From Cupriavidus taiwanensis LMG 19424 (GTDB lineage Bacteria > Pseudomonadota > Gammaproteobacteria > Burkholderiales > Burkholderiaceae): a DNA stretch of 64,000 nt. The stretch is taken from NCBI RefSeq assembly GCF_000069785.1, contig NC_010530.1:800001-864000 (forward strand), written 5' to 3'. Positions 1 through 7,534 of the stretch are shown here, in pieces. The notes below the pieces were generated by a model. It saw only the letters and a program-made list of their open reading frames with translations, did no database searches and was not told the DNA's origin. A program made the translations under genes and the position numbers. Numbering within the stretch: the first letter of the stretch is position 1; the number at the start of each line of letters is the position of its first letter.

Positions 1-621
1 CGGGCCGATCAGTGCCAGCCGGTCGCCGGGGCGGGCGGGGCGGTCCATGCCGGACACCACCTTGCGCAGCGCGGCCATGCGGTTGCCGTAGCTCTGCATG
101 GCCGCCTTGATCTTGCCGGTGGAGCCCGACGAGAAATGCAGCACGGCCAGGTCGTCGGCCGCCGGGGTGATGTCCGGCGGCGTGGTGCCGGCGTTGGCCA
201 GCAGCGCTTCGTATTCGACATAGCCGGCGGGCGCCGCGCCGATGGCGATAAAGGTCTCGATGCCGCCGAAGCCGGCCGTGGTGCGGTCATAGCCGGTATA
301 GCCCGGGCCGGCGATCAGTACGCGCGGGGTGCAGTTCTCGACCACGTCGCTGGCCTCGGCCGCGGTGAAGCGCGGGTTGAGCGCGGCCTTGACCAGCCCG
401 GCCTTGTACAGCGCGCATTCCAGTTCGACCAGCTCGGGCCGGTTGCGCGACTGCACCGCGACGCGGTCGCCGGTGCGCAGGCCCAGCGCCAGCAGGGCAT
501 TGGCCAGCCGCGTGGAGCGTTCGTCCAGCTGGCGGTAAGTCACCACCTGATCCTGGTAAAGGATGGCGGGCTGATCGCCCCAGTAACGCGCGGCGCGGCG
601 CAGGAAATACGCGAAACCCAT
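1..621 (-). CDS. AMP-binding acyl-CoA synthetase, N-terminal part
   Basis: Only the first 207 codons lie in the window; the rest is beyond the left edge. The start reads MGFAYFLRRAARYWGDQPA, typical of medium/long-chain acyl-CoA ligases of the ANL superfamily, which activate a carboxylate as acyl-AMP and then acyl-CoA. Around residues 165-185 the adenylate-forming P-loop is visible as HFSSGSTGKIKAAMQSYGNR, a variant of the usual SGTTG-xPKG loop with I-K-A in place of P-K-G. The start is preceded by a GGAGA ribosome site. It is transcribed away from the LysR gene at 755, which may control it. The substrate cannot be deduced from this part. Confidence 0.85.
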   Translation of the reverse strand, partial: MGFAYFLRRAARYWGDQPAILYQDQVVTYRQLDERSTRLANALLALGLRTGDRVAVQSRNRPELVELECALYKAGLVKAALNPRFTAAEASDVVENCTPRVLIAGPGYTGYDRTTAGFGGIETFIAIGAAPAGYVEYEALLANAGTTPPDITPAADDLAVLHFSSGSTGKIKAAMQSYGNRMAALRKVVSGMDRPARPGDRLALIGP

Positions 622-717
622 GCTGTCTCCGTGAAGGCTGGATGATGTTGCTGCACGCTCGGTGGTGTGCTCGTGCGCTGTAGTCTGTAAGATGGCAGGC
701 ATCACCACAATGACGTA

Positions 718-733
718 ATGGCTATAAAGCCAT
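718..733. promoter_or_regulatory. Inverted repeat ATGGCT-N4-AGCCAT, probable LysR box
   Basis: Perfect 6-bp arms around ATAA, 21 bp before the LysR start and in the divergent gap to the acyl-CoA synthetase. It fits the T-N11-A interrupted dyad bound by many LysR regulators. Autoregulation is inferred. Confidence 0.5.
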
Positions 734-754
734 AACCGTCGGGAATGAGGGGCA

Positions 755-1648
755 ATGGAGACGCGGGATATCGAATACATCCTCGCCGTGGCGGCGCACG
801 GCGGCATCGGCCGGGCTGCCGAGGCGCTGGGGATCAGCCAGCCGGCGCTGACCAAGGCGGTGCAGCGCGTGGAGATGCAAGCGGGGCTGCCGCTGTTCGA
901 GCGCACCGCCAACGGCATGGCCGCGACCTATGCCGGCGCCCGTTTCCTGGAGCGCGCGCGGCGCATCCAGCTGGAGTACCAGGACGGCATCAAGGAGATG
1001 CTGGGCATCCGCACCGGCGAGCAGGGCATCCTGCGCGTAGGCTATTCGCCGTCGATCCCGGGCCACGTGATCCTCGGCGCGTGCCAGCAGCTGGTGCGCG
1101 AGCGCCCGGTCGCGCGGCTGCGGCTGCGCCGCCGGCTGGCGCGCGACCTGCTGGACCTGCTGGCGGCGGGGGACCTGGACATGGCCGTGGCGCCCACGCC
1201 GTCCGGCGCGCTGGCGGCAACCTTCGCGATGCAGCCGCTGTTCGACGACCGGCTGGTGGTAGTGGCCGACCAGGGGCACGCCTTGCTGCGGCGGCGCAAG
1301 CTGCGGCTGGCCGATCTCGCCGACCAGGAATGGCTGCTGCCCGAACCGCATATCACGCTGCGCCAGCAGGTCGACGCGGCGTTCCGCCAGCGCGGCCTGC
1401 CGGAGCCGCAGCCGCGCATCGAGATCGACTTCGGCAGCAGCTCGCTGTTCGCGCTGATGCAAGGCACGCAGATGCTGAGCATTGCCAATGCCGGCGGCGA
1501 GGCCATGCAACGCGGCCTGCGCGTGCTGCCGCTGGGCGTGGAGGAGCTGGACCTGCGCCGGCGCATCGGCGTGGTCACGCGCGAAGGCGCCTACCTGTCG
1601 CCGCTGGCGCAGCGCCTGACGGTGCTGCTGCGAGAGCACAGCGGCTAG
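755..1648 (+). CDS. LysR-family transcriptional regulator
   Basis: A 297-residue protein of normal LysR length. The N-terminal winged helix is clear (residues about 4-62, with AAEALGISQPALTKAVQRVE as the recognition part), followed by a periplasmic-binding-like effector domain from about residue 90. It begins METRDIEYILAVAAHGGIGR. It is divergent from the acyl-CoA synthetase gene and an inverted repeat lies in the shared promoter, so it probably regulates that gene in response to a small, perhaps aromatic or carboxylic, ligand. No ligand can be assigned from sequence alone. It converges with the acyltransferase at 1706. Confidence 0.92.
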   Translation: METRDIEYILAVAAHGGIGRAAEALGISQPALTKAVQRVEMQAGLPLFERTANGMAATYAGARFLERARRIQLEYQDGIKEMLGIRTGEQGILRVGYSPSIPGHVILGACQQLVRERPVARLRLRRRLARDLLDLLAAGDLDMAVAPTPSGALAATFAMQPLFDDRLVVVADQGHALLRRRKLRLADLADQEWLLPEPHITLRQQVDAAFRQRGLPEPQPRIEIDFGSSSLFALMQGTQMLSIANAGGEAMQRGLRVLPLGVEELDLRRRIGVVTREGAYLSPLAQRLTVLLREHSG

Positions 1649-1705
1649 GGGGCGGCGGTACTGCGAAGACCGGCACGGCTGGCGCCGCCCCGCCGGCCGG
1701 CTGCG

Positions 1706-2584
1706 TCAGTACACCGGCGGCATGCCTTCCGGCCGGTTCTTGAAACGCCGGTGGATCCAGTAATACTGCTCCGGCATGGTGGCGATCTGGGTTTCGAGAA
1801 AGGCGTTCATGCGGCGCGAGTCCTCTTCGACGCAGCCGGACGGAAAGCCTTCCAGCGGGTCGAACACGCGCAGGCGGTAGCCGCGGTAGTCGGGCAGCAC
1901 TTCGGTGGTGAAGGGCACCACGCGCGCGCCGGTCATGCTGGCCAGGCGCGAGGCCGAGGTCAGCGTGCACGCCGGCACGCCGAAGAAGGGCACGAACACC
2001 GAATCGTTGATGCCGAAATCCATGTCCGCCGCCAGCATCACCGGGCATCCGGCGCGCAGCGTGCGCACCACCTGCTTGCCGCTGCCGTTGCGCGGAATCA
2101 TCTCGGCGCCGAAGCGCCCGCGCTGCGTGCGCGAGATCTGCTCCAGCAGCGGGCTGGACATGCGGGTGTACAGCGATGCCACGGGGTGGCGCATCGAATA
2201 GAACATGCAGCCGGCCTCGATGCCGACGAAATGAAAGCCCATGAAGATGGTCGGGTGCTCCGCGCACGAGGCCAGGTCGATGCGCGAATCGAGCTCGACC
2301 AGCTTGCTCAGCCGCTCGGCGTTGCCAAACCACTGCACGCCGCGCTCGAGGTAGCTGCGCAGGACATGGCCGAAGTGGTCGCGCGCCAGCTGCTCGCGCT
2401 TGCCGGGATCCATGTCGGGGAAGCACAGTGCCAGGTTGGTATGGACGATACGGCGGCGGCGGCTGGGAATGCGGTACAGCAGCCTGCCGATGGCATCGCC
2501 CAGCCTGGCGGTCACGCCGTACGGCAAGGCGGCGAAGAGCTTGAAGGCTGCGATGGTCAGCGCAGCCTGGAGCCGGTGCGTCAT
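1706..2584 (-). CDS. Lipid A biosynthesis acyltransferase (HtrB/LpxL family)
   Basis: 292 residues, the usual size for the LPLAT lipid A lauroyl/myristoyl transferases that add a secondary acyl chain to lipid A precursor at the inner membrane. The catalytic H-x4-E motif appears as HFVGIE at residues 118-123 (H118, E123). There is a hydrophobic N-terminal segment (LTIAAFKLFAALPYG) and the conserved end YWIHRRFKNRPEG. The start MTHRLQ is chosen because AGGA lies upstream and because reading further upstream gives only low-complexity sequence. It stands alone. Whether it is the laurate or the late acyltransferase is not decided by sequence. Confidence 0.88.
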   Translation of the reverse strand: MTHRLQAALTIAAFKLFAALPYGVTARLGDAIGRLLYRIPSRRRRIVHTNLALCFPDMDPGKREQLARDHFGHVLRSYLERGVQWFGNAERLSKLVELDSRIDLASCAEHPTIFMGFHFVGIEAGCMFYSMRHPVASLYTRMSSPLLEQISRTQRGRFGAEMIPRNGSGKQVVRTLRAGCPVMLAADMDFGINDSVFVPFFGVPACTLTSASRLASMTGARVVPFTTEVLPDYRGYRLRVFDPLEGFPSGCVEEDSRRMNAFLETQIATMPEQYYWIHRRFKNRPEGMPPVY

Positions 2585-3015
2585 GAAGTTCCTGGAGGGC
2601 GGCAGCGGCGGTCGGGCGGGCCCGGGGCAGGCGGCTGCGCGGCAATGATTCGGCGCCACGCGGGTGGCGAGCGGCAAGCGCGCGGCAAGGCGCGAAGAGC
2701 AAGGGCCGGCTCCCGGCACATGCCGGCGCCTGGTGCGCACGGTGTGCGCGTCGGGGTGACATAGCGGGCGGTACGCTGGGCGGGCGGAATCTTGCCGCGC
2801 TGTTTCGGCCGTCCGGGTGCACCATGCGTCGCTGCGCACCGCTGTGCTGAGGGCGCACTGTAGCACGATGCCAGGGGGCCAGGAACTGCCGTTACCACCG
2901 GTATCAAACCGGCAACGCAGGGCGGTTGGGCAATGCCACGGCCCGGGCCGCTGCGGGCGCCCGGCGGCCTGGCGGCGAACAGGGTTGGCGGAGGATGGCG
3001 CAGGCCGCGGCGGGG
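2585..3015. other. Intergenic stretch, nothing recognised
   Basis: 431 bp between the acyltransferase start and the 3' end of the next minus-strand gene. It must hold the acyltransferase promoter. The open frames crossing it are rich in Arg/Pro/Ala and look like antisense-type shadows; no repeat, RNA or clear promoter was seen. Confidence 0.5.
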
Positions 3016-3414
3016 TCAGCGTTGCCGCAGTTCGCCAAGGTAATAGTTGACCTCCGCCAGCAGCGCCGCGTGGAATTCGGCTGGCAGCACGTGGTCGTCG
3101 GTCAGCGACAGCAGCTGGTCGATGCGCTGGCGGAATTGCCGCTGCGCGCTCGCCCGCGCATCGGGCGGCAGCGCCACCGCCATGGCGCACAGCATTTCGC
3201 GCATCACCAGCAGCCGGGCGCCGTACTGGATCATGGCGTCGCCCTGGGTCTTGAGGTTCTGCGCAAGCTGTTCGGGCATGCCCTGGCGCGTTGCGCTGGC
3301 CTGGGGGCGGGGCGGTGTCGGCGGGGACTCGCCGCGCGGCTCGCCATGCGCCTTGCCGCTGGCCTCGGGCGTTGGAGAGCCCAGCATCCTGCCGAGCATG
3401 GGGATCTTGAACAT
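3016..3414 (-). CDS. Uncharacterised 132-residue protein next to flhC
   Basis: Begins MFKIPMLGRMLGSPTPEASG; this start follows GGAG by 8 nt, while an upstream in-frame ATG pair (MMDTPD) has no good ribosome site. Residues 15-45 are a Pro/Gly/Ala-rich disordered segment. Residues 50-132 are predicted mostly helical (MPEQLAQNLKTQGDAMIQYG; RQFRQRIDQLLSLTDDHVLP; EVNYYLGELRQR). No signal peptide or membrane segment is seen. It lies 115 bp downstream of the FlhC-like gene on the same strand and may be co-transcribed. I do not recognise the family. Confidence 0.7.
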   Translation of the reverse strand: MFKIPMLGRMLGSPTPEASGKAHGEPRGESPPTPPRPQASATRQGMPEQLAQNLKTQGDAMIQYGARLLVMREMLCAMAVALPPDARASAQRQFRQRIDQLLSLTDDHVLPAEFHAALLAEVNYYLGELRQR

Positions 3415-3529
3415 GGGCGAGGCTCCGGGAGCGCCGGCGGCGGGGTGGTCGGGTGTATCCATCATGGAAGCGAGCGGGGTGGCCGGACTGTGCGCCAGCA
3501 GACAATGGGACAGGGGGTACCGGCGGCCT

Positions 3530-4147
3530 TCATGCGCCGGCCAGCACGCGTTCGCCGGCTGGCCCCGGTTTGCGGCCCTTGCCCGCCCGCGCGGGCGGCA
3601 GGCACAGGCCGCAGGTGTAGCGCTGGCGTGCATCGTGGGCGTGCACCACGAACTCGCCATGACAACCCTGGCAGCGCGCCAGTTGCAGCATGCCGCGCTC
3701 ATAGAAGCGGACCAGCATCCAGGCCCGGGTAAAACTGAGCTGTGCGGCCTCGTTGGTGACACACAGGTGCTCGCGGTACATGCGGAATCCGGACAGGGTG
3801 GCACGGATGCCGCTCAGGTGGCCGGCACGGACCATGAAGCGGTACGCGGCGAGCAGCATCGAGGCATGGGCGTTGGGACGCCAGGTCAGGAACCAGTCGG
3901 TCGAGAACGGCAGCATGCCCTTGGGCGGCGATACCCCGCAAAGCTCCTTGTACAGGCGCACCAGCCGTACGCGCGGCAGCGACACTTCCGCCTCCAGCAC
4001 CTGGAGGCGCGCACCCAGGCCGATCATCTCGACCGCCAGCCGGGTTTGCTCCATGTCGTGCAGCACGCCGTTGCGGCCGGGCCCGGGCCGCGTGCCGGAC
4101 GCCCGCGCAACGGAGCCGCCCATCGCGGCGACAGGGTATGTGTCCAT
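3530..4147 (-). CDS. flhC: FlhC-family transcriptional activator, orphan
   Basis: 205 residues. The core is unmistakably FlhC: LGARLQVLEAE, RLVRLYKELCGVSPPKGMLP and FSTDWFLTW follow the family closely. FlhC normally forms FlhD4C2, which activates class II flagellar promoters. The zinc cluster is intact (CQGCHGEF and CGLC near residues 160-185, two C-x2-C pairs). An N-terminal extension of about 30 residues (Gly/Pro/Arg rich) and a basic C-terminal tail are extra. The start MDTYPV follows a strong GCAGGAGGAG site. No flhD is present on either side, nor any flagellar gene, so its targets are unknown. Confidence 0.9.
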   Translation of the reverse strand: MDTYPVAAMGGSVARASGTRPGPGRNGVLHDMEQTRLAVEMIGLGARLQVLEAEVSLPRVRLVRLYKELCGVSPPKGMLPFSTDWFLTWRPNAHASMLLAAYRFMVRAGHLSGIRATLSGFRMYREHLCVTNEAAQLSFTRAWMLVRFYERGMLQLARCQGCHGEFVVHAHDARQRYTCGLCLPPARAGKGRKPGPAGERVLAGA

Positions 4148-4478
4148 GGTCTCCTCCTGCCCGGAGCGTGTCGCGCCGCGGCGCTGTCCGCAGGCGTCAC
4201 GCGGGATCCGGCTTTTCGTAGTAGGGACGGATTCTTGGAGCGGAGTCCGCCTATAACCGTGATTTTTGTCAACAATCGTATTTCCACGATCGACGGACTT
4301 ACGTTGTTGGGGTGGTTTGTTGGCGCATTTTGTCGGAGCCGCGCCGGCGCTGCCACGGTGTCGGGGCTTCATCCCGCAGGACTGTAGGAGAAGCGCCCAC
4401 ACGCTATCGGACAGACGCCGATTTAACGGTTCTGCCCATGGGCTACGCTGCAATAACACCAACGACAGGGAGCAACCC
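4148..4478. other. Divergent regulatory gap upstream of flhC
   Basis: 331 bp between flhC (leftward) and a small rightward gene. It is more AT-rich than its surroundings around 4258-4320. It contains an inverted repeat ATCGT-N6-ACGAT at 4275-4290 and the motif TTGTCAACAA at 4266-4275. These look like promoter/operator DNA, but I could not place a convincing -10/-35 pair. Confidence 0.4.
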
Positions 4479-4682
4479 ATGGCTGCAAACTTCCTGATCA
4501 GGCAGACCGCGCAAGGCTGGGAGCTGACGGTCGAACGCGCGCGCAAGGGCCTGGTCCATTGCGACGACCGCGATGTCGCCGTCAACATCGGCATGGCCGC
4601 GGCCAGGCGATGCGGTGTCGTGCTGATCATGAATGAAGACGAGGACGATGCCCCGCACGGCCTCACTCCCCTGGCCGCCTGA
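4479..4682 (+). CDS. Small conserved-type protein, 67 residues
   Basis: Reads MAANFLIRQTAQGWELTVER and ends DAPHGLTPLAA. The pattern (GW near the start, a central AVNIGMAAARRCG helix, then a beta strand VVLIMN and an acidic EDEDD turn) is reminiscent of small DUF2188-like alpha/beta proteins, but the match is loose. The start has a GGGAG site 5-9 nt upstream. A Rho-independent terminator follows 25 bp after the stop, so it is a single-gene unit. No signal peptide. Function unknown. Confidence 0.7.
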   Translation: MAANFLIRQTAQGWELTVERARKGLVHCDDRDVAVNIGMAAARRCGVVLIMNEDEDDAPHGLTPLAA

Positions 4683-4707
4683 CGCGGCAATCCGGTTGCA
4701 AGACAAC

Positions 4708-4740
4708 GGCGGGTGCCCTTTGCTGATGGCGCCCGCCTTT
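4708..4740 (+). terminator. Rho-independent terminator
   Basis: GGCGGGTGCC and GGCGCCCGCC form a 10-bp stem (one G-T pair) followed by TTT, just after the 67-residue gene. Confidence 0.65.
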
Positions 4741-4858
4741 GCATTGGTGCGGGGTGCGCGCAGCCATCCATGCCTGCCAATGGTATGGAACTTGCGCCCC
4801 CGGTGACTGGCTGCGCGGCTTCCAGGTCGCGCCGGAAGTTCAACCCTTGGAGACAGCG

Positions 4859-5674
4859 ATGCATCCGTTCCGACATGAAGGTGGCGGCTCCTGGTGGCCT
4901 GACGACCGCAACGCCGGGGAAAACCGCGGCCGCGGCGACGACCCACGCGGCTATGGCGAAGGCCGCTATGGCCAGCGCGGCGGCCCCGCGCACGACTACG
5001 GCGAAGGCCGTTATGAAGGCCGCCAGCGGCACGACGGCGGCGTGCGCGAGCAGGGTTATTACGGCGGCCGCGCCAGCCCCGCGCAGCGAGTCTGGGAATC
5101 CTCCGCGCAGCGCCCGCCATGGGAAGAGGACGAAGCATGGCGGCGCGGCAGCGAGGTTCGCGACGAATGGGGCGACGGCGGGGGCGGCAGCCGCGGCCAG
5201 GCGCCGCGCGAGAGGCTCCGTGGCCGCGACCGCGTGGGGCCGAAGGGCTATCAGCGCAGCGACGAGCGCATCCGCGAAGACATCTGCGAACGGCTTGCGC
5301 ATGCGCACCATGTCGACGTGCGCGACGTGGAAGTCGAAGTGCAGGGCGGCGTGGTGCGGCTGACCGGCAACGTGCGCGACCGGCGCCAGAAGTACTGCAT
5401 CGAGGACATCGTCGACGATGTCTTCGGCGTGCAGGAGATCCACAACGCGGTGCGCCTGGGCGCGCCGGGCGCGTTCGGCGTGTCGGGCATCACCGAAGGG
5501 GCGCAGGGTGGCGCGCAAGACGGGCGCTCCGGGGAGGGGCACGTCAGCGGCATCAGCAGCTCGGGCAGCGCCACCGGCGCCTCCGCCAGCAGCTATGGCG
5601 GCGGCATGGAAACCGGCAGCGGTGGCCCCGGCCAGGGGCGCGACAGCACGGGCGGCACCACGCGCATGGGTTGA
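4859..5674 (+). CDS. BON-domain protein with Gly/Arg/Tyr-rich N-terminus
   Basis: 271 residues from MHPFRHEGGGSWWPDD; GGAG lies about 8 nt upstream. Residues 1-130 are low-complexity and repetitive, with the unit YGEGRY occurring twice and many Gly, Arg, Asp and Tyr. A BON domain (about residues 140-205) follows: ERIREDICERLAHAHHVDVR, VEVQGGVVRLTGNV, RRQKYCIEDIVDDVFGVQEI. BON domains bind phospholipids or peptidoglycan-like surfaces in OsmY-type envelope stress proteins. The C-terminal 60 residues are Gly/Ser/Thr-rich. No signal peptide is visible, which argues against a simple OsmY homologue. Cytosolic versus envelope location is unresolved. Confidence 0.85.
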   Translation: MHPFRHEGGGSWWPDDRNAGENRGRGDDPRGYGEGRYGQRGGPAHDYGEGRYEGRQRHDGGVREQGYYGGRASPAQRVWESSAQRPPWEEDEAWRRGSEVRDEWGDGGGGSRGQAPRERLRGRDRVGPKGYQRSDERIREDICERLAHAHHVDVRDVEVEVQGGVVRLTGNVRDRRQKYCIEDIVDDVFGVQEIHNAVRLGAPGAFGVSGITEGAQGGAQDGRSGEGHVSGISSSGSATGASASSYGGGMETGSGGPGQGRDSTGGTTRMG

Positions 5675-5690
5675 CAGCCCGGCGGTAACG

Positions 5691-6530
5691 CTATGGCGCC
5701 GGCGGGTCTTCCGTCTGCGCTGCTCGCGTGTTTGCCGGGGCCTCCTGCGGCTCGGCCATGCGGCGGTGCTGTTCGGCCAGCACGTCCGCCGGCGTCACCA
5801 TGGCGAGCGCGGCGAGCAGCTTGTTGTGCCAGCCGGGTACGACCTCGCCCTCGCCGCGCATCGTGGCATCCAGGCCGATCCGGGCCACCTCGGCGGGATC
5901 GGCCTTCTTCTGCTGGCCGAGCCCGGTATCGAGCAGGCCCGCGCGCTCGAAGAATTCCGTGTCGGTCGCACCCGGCATCAGGCAGGTGACCGACACGCCG
6001 CTGTGCTGCAGCTCATGGCGCAGCGCATAGGAGAACGAGTCCAGGAAAGCCTTGGATGCGTTGTAGACGGCATTGCAGGTGCCCGGGACAAAGCCTGAGA
6101 TCGATCCCGTGATCAGGATGCGTCCTTCGCCCTGCGCGCGCATGATCCGGCCGACCCGGTGCAGTAGGTGCAGGGTGCCGGTCACGTTGGTCTCGACCAC
6201 GCGCTGGATATCCGCGAAGTCCTGGTCCAGGAAAGCGTGGCCCAGCCCGCGGCCGGCGTTGGCGCACAGCACGTCGACGCGGCGCCCGCCCAGCGCGGCG
6301 CAAACCTGCCCGACGCCGTCGGGGGTGGACAGGTCCGCCAGCACCGCCGTCACCTCGGCGCCTTCGCCGCGCAGTTGCTGCGCGGCGATTTCGATTTGCG
6401 GCTCGTCCGCAGCAATCACCAGGTCATAGCCACGGCGCGCGCAGCAGCGCGCCAGCTCGTAGCCGATGCCGGAGGACGCTCCGGTCACGACGGCGAACGG
6501 TCCGGTACGTCGAGGCGCAGTGTCAGGCAC
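5691..6530 (-). CDS. Short-chain dehydrogenase/reductase (SDR)
   Basis: 279 residues with all classical SDR marks: the cofactor loop TGASSGIG near residue 16, the NAG motif (LCANAGRG) near 90, the catalytic Ser in ILITGSISGF near 140 and Y-x3-K (YNASK) near 155. Classical SDRs reduce or oxidise alcohols and ketones with NAD(P)H. No basic residue stands right after the glycine loop, so cofactor preference is unclear. The C-terminal 25 residues (Pro/Ala/Glu rich) are unstructured. It converges with the BON gene, with 16 bp between stops. The substrate is not deducible. Confidence 0.9.
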   Translation of the reverse strand: MPDTAPRRTGPFAVVTGASSGIGYELARCCARRGYDLVIAADEPQIEIAAQQLRGEGAEVTAVLADLSTPDGVGQVCAALGGRRVDVLCANAGRGLGHAFLDQDFADIQRVVETNVTGTLHLLHRVGRIMRAQGEGRILITGSISGFVPGTCNAVYNASKAFLDSFSYALRHELQHSGVSVTCLMPGATDTEFFERAGLLDTGLGQQKKADPAEVARIGLDATMRGEGEVVPGWHNKLLAALAMVTPADVLAEQHRRMAEPQEAPANTRAAQTEDPPAP

Positions 6531-6589
6531 CAGATCTCCTGTCAGTCATGGCCCGTTTTTACTGTGGCGTTGTAAGGATTAGCGACGCA

Positions 6590-6862
6590 TCAACCCACCC
6601 GCCGCCAGGTGCGCACCGCCATCCAGAGGCCCAGCAGCGCCACCAGCGTGACCACGACTGCCAGCGTCACCGCCGTGCCGGGGCCGAGCCCGCCGAACCA
6701 CGCATAGGCATCGGAACGGCGCCACAGTGCCCAGGCGAGCGTGGCGGTGGCCACAACCAGCGCGGTATGGGTCAGGGCATCGACCACGCGCATCAGCCCG
6801 CGCGCCGTGCCGCCTAGCGGATCGCGCCGGGCTTCTGAAGCAGTGATTTCGGGGTCGTCCAT
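6590..6862 (-). CDS. Small inner-membrane protein, two transmembrane helices
   Basis: 90 residues beginning MDDPEITASEARRDPLGG. Two hydrophobic helices are clear: about residues 32-47 (TALVVATATLAWALW) and about 62-82 (AVTLAVVVTLVALLGLWMAV), ending in a basic tail (RTWRRVG). The short charged N-terminus is probably cytoplasmic. It lies between the SDR and a flavodoxin-like gene on the same strand, 88 bp after the latter. I do not recognise the family. Confidence 0.7.
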   Translation of the reverse strand: MDDPEITASEARRDPLGGTARGLMRVVDALTHTALVVATATLAWALWRRSDAYAWFGGLGPGTAVTLAVVVTLVALLGLWMAVRTWRRVG

Positions 6863-6950
6863 CGCATGCGGCCGGAAAGTGGGATGCAGTGGACGTGCAA
6901 GTCCCGTTCCCGGTCGTCATGCACCGAGGCGGCCGGATCGCCGCGGGTGC

Positions 6951-7442
6951 TCAGAACACCCCCAGGCCCAGGCCCGCGGCCAGTCCCTCGCCGAGTTCGG
7001 CGCAGCGCGCCAGGTCTGCCGCTTCGATGTGCTTGGGAGCCAGGATGCGTTCCGGCGTCTGCGCGTGCGTGCAGACGATCAGCCCGGGTGCGACGGGGTT
7101 CAGGCGCCAGCCGGTGGCGATGCGCTCGAGCTGGCGCAGCGCGTTCTGGCCGTCGCTGCCGGCGCAGATCATGGCGGCATAGGGCCGGCCGTTGATGCGG
7201 TCCAGCGCTGCGTAATAGCAGCGGTCGAAGAAGTCCTTCATCATGCCCGCGATCGCGGCCAGGTTCTCCGGGGTGGCAAACAGGTAGCCGTCGGCGGCCA
7301 GCACATCGTCGGGGCCGGCCTCGGCGGCGGTCTTGAGCACGACCGTGACACCGGGCTGCCGGCGGGCTGCGTCGGCGGCGGCCGCGGCCATCTGGCGCGT
7401 GCCTCCGGTCATGGTGTGGTAGACGATGAGCAGCGTTTTCAT
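6951..7442 (-). CDS. Flavodoxin-like / NAD(P)H-dependent FMN reductase family protein
   Basis: 163 residues. The start MKTLLIVYHTMTGGTRQMA carries the flavodoxin phosphate-binding loop (T-x-T-G-G-T-R). GYLFATPENLAAIAGMMKDF is the typical FMN-contact segment of WrbA/flavodoxin-like proteins, and the rest follows a Rossmann-like alpha/beta pattern (AAMICAGSDGQNAL). It probably binds FMN and carries or transfers electrons from NAD(P)H. The partner is unknown. It sits by itself downstream of the Bug operon, separated by about 90 bp. Confidence 0.85.
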   Translation of the reverse strand: MKTLLIVYHTMTGGTRQMAAAAADAARRQPGVTVVLKTAAEAGPDDVLAADGYLFATPENLAAIAGMMKDFFDRCYYAALDRINGRPYAAMICAGSDGQNALRQLERIATGWRLNPVAPGLIVCTHAQTPERILAPKHIEAADLARCAELGEGLAAGLGLGVF

Positions 7443-7534
7443 GCGAGCGTTGGGCCATGTGCAACCGCCTGGCGCACATGGCCGACTGTATCACGGCGGT
7501 TAGGCTGCAGCGCGCACGGGCCACCCGGCGCGCC

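Noticed and set aside
1649-1705. GGGGCGGCG / CGCCGCCCC arms between LysR and the acyltransferase
   Set aside because: The loop is about 25 nt and there is no T-tract; in such GC-rich DNA this can occur by chance.
1706-3505. A 599-residue open frame on the minus strand
   Set aside because: Only the last 292 codons match the acyltransferase family. The upstream 300 codons are Arg/Pro-rich and lack family support or a ribosome site.
4251-4273. A TTGACA and TTATAG pair on the minus strand upstream of flhC
   Set aside because: The spacer is 11 bp, too short for a sigma70 promoter.
3530-5542. A 670-residue open frame on the minus strand ending in FlhC
   Set aside because: The FlhC part begins at MDTYPV with a strong ribosome site. 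The rest is antisense to the BON gene and of shadow composition.
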